Notes: generated by a model not told the origin, from the sequence alone. DNA of 64,000 nucleotides from Sediminibacterium soli (GCF_009939225.1 NZ_JAACJR010000006.1:620001-684000), one strand, 5' to 3'; positions 1 through 9,313 are shown, numbered from the stretch's first letter. Made by a program: numbers and translations.

Positions 1-1
1 G

Positions 2-490
2 AAGGTGAAGAACGAGATCCGTCTGGCCATGAACGAGGTGGCGAAGCTGGACCTGGGCGGCCTGGTCAATACTTCGCTCGGTCTGTCGGGCATGTTTGCG
101 CCGCCGGAACCGGATAAACCCCGGAAACACGCAGACCGTAAGAAAAACGTTGCCCCCCCTTCTTTGCAGCAGCCGGTCCCGGACGACAGGGAAGCACCGT
201 CAGAGGATGCATCCGAGGAAATAAAAACGATCTCATTGTTGCCGGTAGCCGGTGCTGCCGACGATGCGGCAATATTCATCAGGACGGTACAACCCGTTTT
301 CAGCAAAACCTATCTTGACCAACTGAAAGCCCTGGCATTGCTTGCCGGCGACCTGGCACTCGAAGAGCACGATCCCGAAACAGACAAACGCATTCGCCTT
401 AAACTGGAAGCGCTGCAGCAAAAGATTTCCGCTGAAAAAATACAGTTCAAAAAAATCCTGGAACAGCAGCATCCGGAAATAAGACAATAA
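2..490 (+). CDS. Hypothetical protein, 5'-truncated by window edge
   Basis: The reading frame is open at the left edge, so this is probably the C-terminal part of a longer protein; a GTG at 5 is the first possible start inside the window. I do not recognise the family. A Pro/Lys-rich low-complexity linker (about residues 32-75) separates a short N-terminal stretch from a helical, charged C-terminus (about residues 90-161) with coiled-coil character. It faces the leftward type IX secretion pair tail to tail across 79 bases, so it is not in their operon. No function is assigned. Confidence 0.55.
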   Translation, partial: KVKNEIRLAMNEVAKLDLGGLVNTSLGLSGMFAPPEPDKPRKHADRKKNVAPPSLQQPVPDDREAPSEDASEEIKTISLLPVAGAADDAAIFIRTVQPVFSKTYLDQLKALALLAGDLALEEHDPETDKRIRLKLEALQQKISAEKIQFKKILEQQHPEIRQ

Positions 491-569
491 CCCGGGCCAG
501 GCTGATCCCGCAATAACCGCGGTAACCGTTCACCAAAACCAAGCAGGAATAGAATAATGTAACCATCTG

Positions 570-1601
570 CTACCAGAGGTTCCTGGGGCACCAGTCGCCA
601 TACCTGTTACCGAGCAGGAAGCCGATCAGTATTTCGTGCGTGCCCTTGCTTACGGTATTGAGGTTGGAGGTCTGGAAATCGTAGGAGTAACCGATGTTAA
701 AAGTATTGCTGATATTGATTCCCGCCATTCCTGCAAAGCCATCTTTGTACCGGTAAGAACCACCGGCCCAGAGAAAATCCTGGTACTGGAATTTGACGTT
801 CACATCAAACCCCACCGGCAGCGGGTTCACATACCGCACCATTGCCGAGGGCAGCATGCTGATATCGTCGGATAAAGTCATCCGGTATCCCGCGCTGAAG
901 AACAAATGCGGTATGAGTTTACCGCTTTCCAGCTGCACGGTATTATTGGCATAGCTCAGCGGCTGCGGTACGATCTGCTGCGCGGCAAGTCCCACAAAAT
1001 AATCGGCAGAATACAACCAGAGCCCCGCGCTGATATCGGGTTTGATCCTGTTCAGCACACCGCTGCCTGCCACCGCCGGGTCCACCGTGGTGGTACCGAA
1101 ATTCAGTTTGCTGGCATCCAGGCTCATATTGGAAATACCCACCGACACACCCGCCGATAAACTGGTGCGCGGCGATATACCCAGGTGGTACGCGTATGTG
1201 CCATAGGCCGCAAAGCGGTTCAGCGGTCCTGTTTTATCGTTCAGTATGGTAAACCCGATACCGTGGTGCGGTTCGGAGGAAGTATAATCCTGCCAATAGG
1301 CCTGCCCTCTCGGGTTGGAGCCTGATGCATGAAAACCGGTAGCCGACTCGCGCTCATAGGCGCTGCGTTTGAGCGGTCCGTGTATCGTGAGATAGGTAGT
1401 TACCGGCGCATCCTGCAAACCCACCCATTGCATGCGGTGACTGGCTTTCACATCCCAGTAATTCTCTATACCGGCAACAGCAGGGTTGATGATATAGTTG
1501 TTCATGATATACTGGGTATAATAAGGCCGCTGCTGCGCACGCAGGCCCGCTATCGCAAAACATGCCAGACAAACAACAAAAAGCTTCCTCTTCATAGTCA
1601 T
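570..1601 (-). CDS. PorP/SprF family type IX secretion membrane protein
   Basis: Outer-membrane protein of the PorP/SprF family, which in Bacteroidota partners type IX secretion substrates carrying CHU_C-type C-terminal domains. Visible: a signal peptide ending near LRAQ, then the family opening QxRPYYTQYIMNNYIINPA, and alternating beta-rich, Gly/Tyr-rich segments to the end. Length (about 343 aa) is normal. The ATG at 1601 overlaps the stop of the upstream PKD gene (TGATG), implying translational coupling; a GTG at 1604 and an ATG at 1595 are alternatives. The adjacent large PKD protein is the likely partner, as is usual for these pairs. Confidence 0.9.
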   Translation of the reverse strand: MTMKRKLFVVCLACFAIAGLRAQQRPYYTQYIMNNYIINPAVAGIENYWDVKASHRMQWVGLQDAPVTTYLTIHGPLKRSAYERESATGFHASGSNPRGQAYWQDYTSSEPHHGIGFTILNDKTGPLNRFAAYGTYAYHLGISPRTSLSAGVSVGISNMSLDASKLNFGTTTVDPAVAGSGVLNRIKPDISAGLWLYSADYFVGLAAQQIVPQPLSYANNTVQLESGKLIPHLFFSAGYRMTLSDDISMLPSAMVRYVNPLPVGFDVNVKFQYQDFLWAGGSYRYKDGFAGMAGINISNTFNIGYSYDFQTSNLNTVSKGTHEILIGFLLGNRYGDWCPRNLW

Positions 1602-4600
1602 CACTTGATGATCGTTATCGATCCCGTATAAATGCCTTTTTTACCGGCTTTGGGATTGATGATATAATAGTAGGTTCCTATCGGCAGGGGTTTTCCCTGG
1701 TAGGTGCCATCCCAGTCTTTTACACTGCCCACAGATCGGAACACGATCTGTCCTGCCCTGTCGTACACATCGATCGTCACTTCGGGATACCCGTCGAGAT
1801 ACTTGATATGCCAGGTATCGTTGATGCCATCTCCGTTGGGAGAAAAGCCATTGGGTATCTCCAGTCCGTGCAGCACTTTCACAAATGTGGTGCCGGTAAC
1901 CGTACACCCTCCTTCCGCCGTAAGCTGCAGGGTAAAAGTTGCATCATCGGGCGGCGACACTTTTACTTCCGACAGCGTATTTGACCCCACAATATACGTA
2001 GTAGGTGTCCATAAATATTCCAGGTTGCTTCCGTATACCGAAACCGGTTTCAGTGTGGCGATCGCATCTTCCAGCATCTGTATGGAGGCGGGCATCCCCA
2101 GTTTGGGATTGGGATAGATCGTCAGCACCGAACGCGCCGTATCGCTTATGCAGCCGTCCGAGGTAGTGACAACCAGACTCGTGGCAATGCTGCCTGAATC
2201 GTTATACCGCCGAACCGGGTTCTGCTGCAAGGCGATCGTATTCCTGCCCAGGTCCCAGCGCCAGGAGGCCACCGTTGCAGTGCCGGCCTGGCTCTTGTCG
2301 GTAAAACTCACCGTTCCCCCATCGCAAAGCTGGCTCACGGAAACACTGTAGGCCGCGTCGGGCTGCGGGTATACCGTTACTGTCTTTGTTGTCTCGCTTA
2401 CACAGGAATTACCTCCGGAATACGCCAGCATCCGCACCGAATACTGCCTGGCGCCGGTGGCGGCGGTATAGGAATGTGCATATAACTTACCGCCCGCCGG
2501 GTATTCGTCCGTTTCCTTAACGGTGGCACTGTTGGTATTGTCCCAGTAAAACTCCAGTTTGGTCACGTTACCAAAATCCACGGTGGACTGGTTGATCAGC
2601 TTCACCGGTTTGTCGCCGCAATAAGGTGTGATACCCGAGAACGAGAAATCGGCTTTTGGCGTAGACCCGTTAACGGTAAAATCCTGCAGCGAAGACGCCA
2701 CACAACCCTTATCGGATGTGGCTGTCAGCTTTACCTTATAATAGTCCGATTTAAAATACTTCGGCTGCGGATGCTGCAGGCTGCTGACAGCGGGCTGCGG
2801 ACCGGGCGTTATCACCGGCGAGCCGGCGTTGAAGTTCCAGGCGTACGAAACGATCGATCCCTCGGCAATGGTGGAGGTATCTGTGAATCTGGCGTTGGCA
2901 TCGTTCAGGCAAACCTCGGGCACCCTGAAGCCTACCACCGGCAGCGGGTTGATCTTAACTGCCTGCCGGAAGGTATCGCTTTTGCAGCCGGTACTGGATG
3001 CCACCAGCAACCACAGGTTTTTGGTGCCCGCCGAATCGTATTTTGTTTTTACCGCGGCATTGGTGGTATTGCTGATCGGTGCGGCACCATCGTCGAGCGA
3101 CCATACCCAGGTGGCCAGCGTGCCCACGGTGGTGGTGGATGCATCTGTAAAACTGATATCGGATTGCGGACAGAGCAGACTTGGCACCGTAAACCGGGCC
3201 ACCGGTTTGGAGGATATATCCAGCACCTGTGACACTTCGGGTGATACACAGCCGATATCCGTGTACACTTTCAGTTTGGCAGTGTAGGTGCCGCCATTCG
3301 TGTATTTTTTTGCGAACACAGCGGCAGATGCCCGCTCATCGGTTGTTCCGTCGCCAAAATTCCATTGCCATCGCACCAGGGTGCTTGAATAACTGCTTTG
3401 GTCGGTGAACTGAACAGAGTCGCTCACGCAGCCGCTGTTGGCAACCGCAAACTGCGGTACGGGAAGTTCGTTCACTTTTACCGGTATGTTGAACAACTGG
3501 TCCTTGCTGCCGCAGCCATCGGGCGTTGCAGAGGTGGTGTACAGTTTGATCGTATCGCGTAAGGCCGGGGTATTGGCCTTTGAGAAAGAGAAAGATCCCT
3601 GCGGACTGTAATAATATACCCCGTTTACCGCGCTGTCGGGCACGGGTTGCAGGGTTTGCTGAGCGGACGGACTGATATTGGGTGCGGCGGAAAAATCCCA
3701 TTTGATCGAGCTCGGCTGAACGGTCATGGGCACCGACAGTTTGAAAGGGGTATTGATACAGGTAACGGCGGAATCGACCCTTGAATAAGGATTTTGAAAA
3801 ACCGTGCGGGCCGAAAAATCGCGGATATTGGTTCCGGCATTGTAGCCGTAACTCTCGGTAGATCCGAACCCGTAAGCGATCGCATTAAAACCTGTATCCG
3901 AATACAATCGGTGCGATCCGGAAGAAACGGAAATGATCGCGTAAGAATAGTTCGCATCCTGCGGATGCGGAAGAAAATTGGAAACAGGGTTCCCGTCCAT
4001 CCTGAAACTGGCTACGCCCCCGTTGCGGATGATCACGTTGATATAGCTCTGCAGGATCGCGTTCTTGGTGGCCGAGTAGAGCGTAATATCGTTGATGGTT
4101 TGTTCTACCGGGCTCAGGTAAATCATTTCCGGATCCCCGCCCGGTGACGTACCGGGGTTACCGTCAACACCCTGGGTGGTGCAGTACTGCGCCACGGTGA
4201 TCGGTTTGTCGGCCTCGATCAGGTTGGGTACGGCCGCGCCCGGGCTGTTGCCCACAGCACCATTCTTGAACTGGTAAAAGAAATTGTTGATAAGCGAAGA
4301 GGTCGGTATCACCACCCCGTTCAGCTTTACCACGGTTGCGGGATCTGTGACGCAGATACGGTAGTAGTTATTGGGCTGCGAACCGGTTGGGGCCGTCAGG
4401 TATTTCTTACCCCAGGCCGCGGCCGGGAAAGCCTGTGCAAAAAGATTATCCGCGCTGCCGGTCGATGATCCGCCGATACTCACTTTGCCCGAACCCGAAA
4501 AAACGGCTATCGCCTTACAGCCGCCGGAACCGTTGGTGCTGATGGACCGTATCCTGGACCCCGTGAGATCCGTTCCCGAAGTGCCGGCGGTGGTGCCCAT

Positions 4601-5224
4601 AACGCTGTATACCTGTCCCTTGTTAAGCGTAACAGTCTGCGCCACATTCGGCGTAAAACCGTTCAGGTTGGCCGCCGAAGCGGTGATCTCCACCTTGGTA
4701 TTGTCTTCCGTGGCCACGACGAAAAAAAACGAATTGGAAAAAGTGGTGTTCGAAGACTGGGTATAGTTGATCGAATAATAATCCTTACCAAGCGTGTTGG
4801 TGGGAAAAAGCAGGGAAGCGCCCGATACGCTGGCATTGTAGATATGCGCATAGGCCACGATCGGCACATCGCTGGTGATATGTATTCCCCGGTTATAATA
4901 CCCGGTACCCGAAATACGCGCATCCTGCGCACCTGTTTTTGGTATGGGATCGGAAATGGTAACCTGGTTGGCGGTGACCGTATAGGATTTGGTATACCCC
5001 ACACCCGGTATCTCCACGCTGACAACGGCGTTTTTGTCGGAAGTAAAATACAGGATCATGTCCTGCTGGTTCTGCGCGCCGGCACCCACACCCGAGCCCA
5101 TGTTTACGTGGAAGCCGTATCCCAGCCAGAAATCCTTGCCTTTATTGGAGAAATCCTGCCCCTTTGCGGCCGGGAAAAAAAACAGCACCGATAGGCAATA
5201 CAGCACCAAGCGAGTACACTTCAT
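1601..5224 (-). CDS. Large PKD-repeat protein with type IX secretion C-terminal domain
   Basis: Predicted surface or secreted protein of about 1207 aa. Order: signal peptide; an N-terminal region (about 25-480) starting with a GKDFWLGYGFHVN motif of the kind seen in IgGFc-binding-like domains; several PKD-like beta domains (about 560-1090) marked by WNFGDGTT, VWSLDDG and similar; and a CHU_C/gliding-motility-type sorting domain in the last ~100 residues (NGFSPNGDGINDTW, then a DWDGTYQGKPLPIGTYYY motif). Start chosen at 5224 because the residues after it form a clean signal peptide; an ATG at 5251 is in frame. It overlaps the PorP/SprF gene. Ligand unknown; adhesion or matrix role is inference. 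Confidence 0.9.
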   Translation of the reverse strand: MKCTRLVLYCLSVLFFFPAAKGQDFSNKGKDFWLGYGFHVNMGSGVGAGAQNQQDMILYFTSDKNAVVSVEIPGVGYTKSYTVTANQVTISDPIPKTGAQDARISGTGYYNRGIHITSDVPIVAYAHIYNASVSGASLLFPTNTLGKDYYSINYTQSSNTTFSNSFFFVVATEDNTKVEITASAANLNGFTPNVAQTVTLNKGQVYSVMGTTAGTSGTDLTGSRIRSISTNGSGGCKAIAVFSGSGKVSIGGSSTGSADNLFAQAFPAAAWGKKYLTAPTGSQPNNYYRICVTDPATVVKLNGVVIPTSSLINNFFYQFKNGAVGNSPGAAVPNLIEADKPITVAQYCTTQGVDGNPGTSPGGDPEMIYLSPVEQTINDITLYSATKNAILQSYINVIIRNGGVASFRMDGNPVSNFLPHPQDANYSYAIISVSSGSHRLYSDTGFNAIAYGFGSTESYGYNAGTNIRDFSARTVFQNPYSRVDSAVTCINTPFKLSVPMTVQPSSIKWDFSAAPNISPSAQQTLQPVPDSAVNGVYYYSPQGSFSFSKANTPALRDTIKLYTTSATPDGCGSKDQLFNIPVKVNELPVPQFAVANSGCVSDSVQFTDQSSYSSTLVRWQWNFGDGTTDERASAAVFAKKYTNGGTYTAKLKVYTDIGCVSPEVSQVLDISSKPVARFTVPSLLCPQSDISFTDASTTTVGTLATWVWSLDDGAAPISNTTNAAVKTKYDSAGTKNLWLLVASSTGCKSDTFRQAVKINPLPVVGFRVPEVCLNDANARFTDTSTIAEGSIVSYAWNFNAGSPVITPGPQPAVSSLQHPQPKYFKSDYYKVKLTATSDKGCVASSLQDFTVNGSTPKADFSFSGITPYCGDKPVKLINQSTVDFGNVTKLEFYWDNTNSATVKETDEYPAGGKLYAHSYTAATGARQYSVRMLAYSGGNSCVSETTKTVTVYPQPDAAYSVSVSQLCDGGTVSFTDKSQAGTATVASWRWDLGRNTIALQQNPVRRYNDSGSIATSLVVTTSDGCISDTARSVLTIYPNPKLGMPASIQMLEDAIATLKPVSVYGSNLEYLWTPTTYIVGSNTLSEVKVSPPDDATFTLQLTAEGGCTVTGTTFVKVLHGLEIPNGFSPNGDGINDTWHIKYLDGYPEVTIDVYDRAGQIVFRSVGSVKDWDGTYQGKPLPIGTYYYIINPKAGKKGIYTGSITIIK

Positions 5225-5345
5225 CACGTGGACCTGGGGGATTTTTAGCAAAACAATGATTAGGAAATCGAATAAATAATAAAAATAGGCTTTCAGCCGA
5301 TAAGAATCGATTATTAGCGGCCGGAAAACCGTAAAACGAAGTTTT

Positions 5346-5951
5346 TTAAATAGTATTTAAGGTGGGCCCGTTACAGAACAGCAGGTCCAGGATACAGAGA
5401 TTGGGCGCAAAACCGGTGCGCTCCTCAAATACCTGGGTATACCTGGGTGCGGGCCATTGCCGGTAATTTTTTGGGAGTATCCGGTTGCGCATATCCGTTA
5501 CCTCGGCCGGGTCATAGACAGCCTGGTATTTTTCGGTATACCCGATCCGCCCTTTCCAGGAAAACACCCGGGCCAGCCATTGCAGGGCGGCCCCGTTTTT
5601 CTCCAGCAGCAAAGGATGCTTTTGCTCCCACAGCGATCGCACCTCATCCCGGTAGTATTCGTAATAGGGCGACCGCGCATAGCAGGAGTCGAGGGTGCGC
5701 AGCTGCTCTGCCTGCCAGCGGCCCTGGTAATTGATCCGCACGTCTTTCATCAACTGCCGGTGATCGCGTCCCTGCACCAGCGGCAGCGATAAACCGATCA
5801 GCCCGTTGCTCCCCACAATCAGGCAACGGTTGCGGAAACTCATTTTCCGGAAGCTTTCGCATGATTCAATAATGATATTTGAATACTGAAACAAAGTGTT
5901 GATGTAATTAATCGTTCCAAAAAACTGACTATCAATTAATACACTACTCAT
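5346..5951 (-). CDS. WbqC family protein
   Basis: 201 aa with the WbqC-like pattern: N-terminal beta strand and Phe-rich helix, a (Y/F)xxxSFRNRCxI segment near residues 36-46, PLVxGRD, and an ARSPYYEYYRDEV segment near residues 93-105. The family is associated with surface polysaccharide loci in some bacteria, but its reaction is not firmly known. There are no polysaccharide genes nearby. The first ~35 codons and the upstream 390 bases are clearly AT-richer than the rest of the gene. It is transcribed away from the LEA-type gene. Confidence 0.8.
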   Translation of the reverse strand: MSSVLIDSQFFGTINYINTLFQYSNIIIESCESFRKMSFRNRCLIVGSNGLIGLSLPLVQGRDHRQLMKDVRINYQGRWQAEQLRTLDSCYARSPYYEYYRDEVRSLWEQKHPLLLEKNGAALQWLARVFSWKGRIGYTEKYQAVYDPAEVTDMRNRILPKNYRQWPAPRYTQVFEERTGFAPNLCILDLLFCNGPTLNTI

Positions 5952-6341
5952 AAGATGGAAATACTAAACGTTCTTTAAAACAAGCCTGAATTAGCGGAAA
6001 TAGTCCAAAATATCAATATATTAAAAGTTAATTTATAATCAATCAATATATTGATTAATAATAGTTTAAATACAAATTAGTAACACTAATTATTTTGGCC
6101 TTCAGATTTTTTTCTTTTGACATCAAAATACTACTTTTTTTAGTATAAATAAAACGCGGTTTTCCGGCCCTTTCCAACCGGGGCCGCGGGCTTTGCCAAC
6201 AGGTAAAGGTAATCCCGGCCACGGCTACCCTATTTCACATTCTGTACACAGCCAGCAGCCGGATGGCTAAATTTTTACATTGATGCGGCGGTCTGCGGAA
6301 ATACAAGACGCCTCAGTTATTTTGCAGACAAATTCGTTTTC
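5952..6341. other. AT-rich divergent intergenic region with small palindromes
   Basis: 390 bases between divergent genes, no coding signal. It holds a perfect 16-base palindrome (AATCAATATATTGATT, 6041-6056) and a perfect 7-bp inverted repeat with a 3-base loop (AATTAGT aac ACTAATT, 6075-6091). Base composition changes sharply from AT-rich (to about 6150) to GC-rich (about 6150-6250). These are candidate operators for the WbqC-like gene; no clear TAnnTTTG box was assigned. Confidence 0.5.
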
Positions 6342-6788
6342 TTGAAAACATATCTCGTGCTGGCCGGTCTTGCACTGCTGTTTGCCTCCTGCAGCAAACC
6401 GCAGGCTTTTGAATACCGCGACCTGAAAAACCTGAAAGTGGAGACGGTGGGATTCGACCAGACAGCGCTGTCGATGGACCTGGTCTACTATAACCCCAAC
6501 GGTTTTGGGGTTGACCTGAGAAGGGTGGATTGCGATGTGTACGTAGACAATACCTATCTGGGAAAATTCCAGCTGGATACGCTGATGCATATCTCCCGCC
6601 GCGCGGAATTTGTATTGCCGTCGAAAATCATGGTGGACATGAAAACCGTACTCAAGAACAGCCTGACCATGCTGTTCAGCCAGGAAGTGCTGGTAAACGT
6701 AAAGGGAACCACACGCGTGGGCAAGGCAGGGATATTTGCCACAGTGCCTTTTAACTACGAAGCCAGGCACAAGCTCAGCCTGTTCTGA
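6342..6788 (+). CDS. LEA type 2 (WHy domain) lipoprotein-like protein
   Basis: 148 aa starting with TTG at 6342; the N-terminus KTYLVLAGLALLFASCSK has a lipobox (FASC), so it is probably a lipoprotein. The mature part fits the LEA type 2/WHy fold: a YYNPNGFGVDLRRVDCDVYV strand pattern followed by paired beta strands. Family members are stress-linked, but the biochemical role in Bacteroidota is not established. It converges on the HMA-domain gene, with a mirror repeat in the gap. Confidence 0.78.
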   Translation: MKTYLVLAGLALLFASCSKPQAFEYRDLKNLKVETVGFDQTALSMDLVYYNPNGFGVDLRRVDCDVYVDNTYLGKFQLDTLMHISRRAEFVLPSKIMVDMKTVLKNSLTMLFSQEVLVNVKGTTRVGKAGIFATVPFNYEARHKLSLF

Positions 6789-6884
6789 AGGACGGAGGGA
6801 TTGCGGAAGGGCGATTGCAGATTGCCGATGGAGAAGTGATTGACCGCGGAATCAATCGGCCATCGGCAATCCCTCCTTCGGCAA
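6789..6884. repeat. Intergenic mirror repeat, 'ggcaatc' word type
   Basis: Gap between convergent genes. ATTGCCGATGG at 6821-6831 pairs perfectly with 6860-6870, and GGAGGGATTGC at 6794-6804 pairs with 6866-6876. Arms are made of degenerate gattgc/gattgcc words. Its position suits a bidirectional terminator, but there is no U-tract. Confidence 0.75.
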
Positions 6885-7292
6885 TCAATTCACCGGTGGT
6901 ACATGGCAGGGTTTGCCTTTCTGGGGGCCGCCGCCTTCTTCGGCGCGTTTGCAGGCCGCGGGCAGGGCTTTGTAGGCATCGGCCTCGGCTTTTTCGTTAT
7001 CGGCATCAAAACCGGCATTGTTGATGGCGGCCCGGATGGTTTCGGGGTTGGTGCGATCGGGCAGGTACTGCAGCCTGATCTCTCCCTGCAGCAGGTTGAT
7101 CTTCCACTGGGCAATACCGCTTTCCATATTGGACTTGTTCTCTACGATCAGGAATTTCTCCAGCTTCTCCTTGCATTCCCAGCATTTGAGGTTGGCGGAT
7201 TTGATGGTGATCCATAGCGGTTTGGGCTGCTGGGCGTTTGCGGCAAGACCCAATCCCATGCAAACGGCAGCTACTGCGATCGTTTTTTTCAT
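6885..7292 (-). CDS. Exported heavy-metal-associated (HMA) domain protein
   Basis: 135 aa with a signal peptide (MKKTIAVAAVCMGLGLAANA) followed by an HMA-like fold: WITIKSANLKCWECKEKLE contains a CxxC motif placed after the first beta strand as in MerP/Atx1-type domains, and NPETIRAAINNAGFDADNEKA resembles the last helix and strand. CxxC suggests metal or thiol chemistry, but the export signal and the Lys/Gly/Pro-rich tail are not typical of cytosolic chaperones. Start chosen at the signal peptide. It lies 11 bases after pyrE on the same strand, so it is probably cotranscribed. Confidence 0.75.
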   Translation of the reverse strand: MKKTIAVAAVCMGLGLAANAQQPKPLWITIKSANLKCWECKEKLEKFLIVENKSNMESGIAQWKINLLQGEIRLQYLPDRTNPETIRAAINNAGFDADNEKAEADAYKALPAACKRAEEGGGPQKGKPCHVPPVN

Positions 7293-7303
7293 AGTATGAC
7301 TGA

Positions 7304-7939
7304 TTATTGGATTCCTTTCCAGCCGGCCGGATCCTCGCGCCATTGCAGCAGCTGTTTTTCCGCATCGGCGTTTACCTGTCCTTTTTCCAGCGCCAGGCTG
7401 ATCAGCGTGGGATAATCCGTTAGCGAACGGAAAGATACGCCTGCATCGGCAAATGCCCTGCCGGCCAATGCAAAGCCATAGTTAAATATCGATACCATAC
7501 CCACTACCTCTACGCCGGCGCTGCGCAGCACGTCCACCACCTGCAGGCTGCTTTTACCCGTAGAGATCAGGTCTTCTATCACCAGCACTTTCTGCCCGGG
7601 TTCAACGGATCCTTCGATCTGGTTGCCCAGTCCGTGTTCCTTGGGTTTGGGACGCACATAGCTGTAGGGCAATTTTAACTGGTCGGCCGCCATCGCCCCC
7701 CAGGGGATGCCGGCAGTAGCCACGCCGGACAGCATATTAGCTTCGGGGAAATGCTCGAATATGACATTACAGAGCTCGCTCTTGATAAAATCGCGCACAA
7801 AAGGAAAGGACAGCACTTTGCGGTTATCGCAGTAGATCGGACTTTTCCAGCCACTGGCCCAGGTAAACGGATTTTCGGGGCTGAGTTTTACAGCGCCCGC
7901 CTGGAGGAGTTTTTCGGCAACAGCTTTTTCATTTGTCAT
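7304..7939 (-). CDS. pyrE: Orotate phosphoribosyltransferase
   Basis: Converts orotate plus PRPP to orotidine 5'-phosphate in pyrimidine synthesis. 211 aa, full length. The PRPP-binding motif VLVIEDLISTGKSS is present near residue 118; the SGWKSPIYCDNR segment near residue 30 and YVRPKPKEHGLGNQIEG loop near residue 95 are typical. A TACTTTCG box sits 4 bases before the ATG, suggesting a nearly leaderless mRNA. It is the first gene of a two-gene unit with the HMA protein and is divergent from the NUDIX gene. Confidence 0.95.
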   Translation of the reverse strand: MTNEKAVAEKLLQAGAVKLSPENPFTWASGWKSPIYCDNRKVLSFPFVRDFIKSELCNVIFEHFPEANMLSGVATAGIPWGAMAADQLKLPYSYVRPKPKEHGLGNQIEGSVEPGQKVLVIEDLISTGKSSLQVVDVLRSAGVEVVGMVSIFNYGFALAGRAFADAGVSFRSLTDYPTLISLALEKGQVNADAEKQLLQWREDPAGWKGIQ

Positions 7940-8007
7940 GACGCGAAAGTAAGCCCATTTGGGATGTTGAAATTGGGAAATCGGGAATTTGGCGGCACAT
8001 TTGAGGC

Positions 8008-8439
8008 ATGAAAAACAAACCTCTGATCATCGCCGCCGGCGGGTTGGTGCTGAACGAAAAAAATGAATTGCTGATGATCCACCGCCGGGGAAAATGGGAT
8101 TTGCCCAAAGGTAAACTCGATAAAGGCGAAAGCATCGAGCAATGCGCCGTACGCGAGGTGGAGGAAGAAACCGGTCTCCGGAACATCCGGCTCGGCCAGC
8201 TGATCGGCATCGGCTACCACGAATACTTCGACAAATACCTGGGAGAAGACGTAATCAAGGAATCCCACTGGTACGCGATGACCGCCGATTCCACCCAGCC
8301 ACTTATTCCCCAAACAGAAGAAGACATCGCTGACATACGCTGGGTAAAAGACGCAGAACTGAGGAAATGCCTCGAAAACACCTACCCCAATATCCTCGAT
8401 ATCGTTGAAAAAGCGAGGGTGGAGGGACTGGTGGATTAG
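8008..8439 (+). CDS. NUDIX hydrolase
   Basis: 143 aa with a complete Nudix box (GKLDKGESIEQCAVREVEEETGL), so it should hydrolyse a nucleoside-diphosphate-linked substrate with divalent metal; the substrate cannot be read from sequence. A CACATTTG box five bases before the ATG resembles the Bacteroidota -7 element. The stop codon (TAG at 8437-8439) lies inside the first 'ggattag' word of the repeat that follows. Confidence 0.9.
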   Translation: MKNKPLIIAAGGLVLNEKNELLMIHRRGKWDLPKGKLDKGESIEQCAVREVEEETGLRNIRLGQLIGIGYHEYFDKYLGEDVIKESHWYAMTADSTQPLIPQTEEDIADIRWVKDAELRKCLENTYPNILDIVEKARVEGLVD

Positions 8440-8585
8440 CGGATTACGGATTAGTGGATTATGGATTGGTGGATTATTTCTCTGCGAAACTCCTGGTCCT
8501 CCGCGTCTCTGCGGTGAACGTTTTCCCGATTTTACCGCAGAGAATCCGCTAATTCACTAATCCGTAATCCACTAATCCATAATCC
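8436..8585. repeat. Nested intergenic mirror repeat, 'ggattag' and 'ctctgcggt' words
   Basis: Outer arms are tandem ggatta(g/c/t)-type words: 8441-8461 pairs with 8565-8585 apart from one G-T. An inner perfect inverted repeat TCTCTGCGGT (8506-8515) pairs with 8534-8543. It fills the gap between two rightward genes. No transposase or coding signal. Confidence 0.85.
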
Positions 8586-8601
8586 TTCGTACTTTCCTGT
8601 C

Positions 8602-9198
8602 ATGAAAAAACAACTTGCCACATTACTTGCGATCGTGATAGCAGCGGCCGCTTACGCACAGGGGAAACCGCTTTTTAACGGGAAAGACCTGAACAACTGG
8701 ACGATCCACGGAACGGAAAAATGGTACGTGGACAACGGGGAACTGGTTTGCGAAAGCGGACCCGACAAGCAGTATGGTTACCTGTCTACCAACAAAACGT
8801 ACAAAAATTTCATCCTTACCCTCGATTTCAAACAGGAAGCCAACGGCAACAGCGGTGTCTTTTTCCGCTCTTCGATCGACGGCGTAAAGATCAGCGGCTG
8901 GCAGGTAGAAGTTGCCCCGGCGGGTAAACACAGCGGCGGTGTGTACGAGTCTTACGGCCGCGGCTGGATGATACAACCCAAACCCGAAGACGAACAATGG
9001 CTGAAAATGGGCGAATGGAATACCATGAAGATAAAAGTGAACGGTGATGCGGTAAGCACCTGGCTCAACGGTCACCCGATCATCTCCATCACAGACGAAA
9101 AGGTCGGCAAGGGTGACGGATTCATCGCCCTCCAGATCCACGACGGCGGCGGTATCAAAGTGCGTTGGAAAAACCTGGTTATCGAGGAGTTGAAATAA
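8602..9198 (+). CDS. Exported DUF1080 (3-keto-disaccharide hydrolase-like) protein
   Basis: 198 aa with a signal peptide (ends near AYAQ) and the DUF1080 concanavalin-like fold: KPLFNGKDLNNWTIHG opening, TYKNFILTLDFK, GNSGVFFRSS, EYNTMKI-like strand and a GDGFIALQIHDGGGIKVRWKNL ending. DUF1080 proteins act on or bind sugars, some as 3-keto-glycoside hydrolases; the substrate is unknown here. It is full length for a single domain. A TACTTTCC box lies 4 bases before the ATG. Confidence 0.85.
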   Translation: MKKQLATLLAIVIAAAAYAQGKPLFNGKDLNNWTIHGTEKWYVDNGELVCESGPDKQYGYLSTNKTYKNFILTLDFKQEANGNSGVFFRSSIDGVKISGWQVEVAPAGKHSGGVYESYGRGWMIQPKPEDEQWLKMGEWNTMKIKVNGDAVSTWLNGHPIISITDEKVGKGDGFIALQIHDGGGIKVRWKNLVIEELK

Positions 9199-9223
9199 GT
9201 TGAATGCGGGATGGGTTCGGTAA

Positions 9224-9290
9224 ATGGCTGTATCATTTCATTGTTTAATGGCTTGCTGGCTGCTGCAAAACAAGGAAACAATACAGCCAT
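9224..9290. repeat. Intergenic mirror repeat, 'atggctgtat' type
   Basis: Perfect 10-bp inverted repeat ATGGCTGTAT (9224-9233) with 9281-9290 between the convergent DUF1080 and coaD genes. Internal words (aatggc, gctggctgctg) repeat imperfectly. Confidence 0.7.
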
Positions 9291-9313
9291 ATAACCATAC
9301 AGCAATGCTCCAC

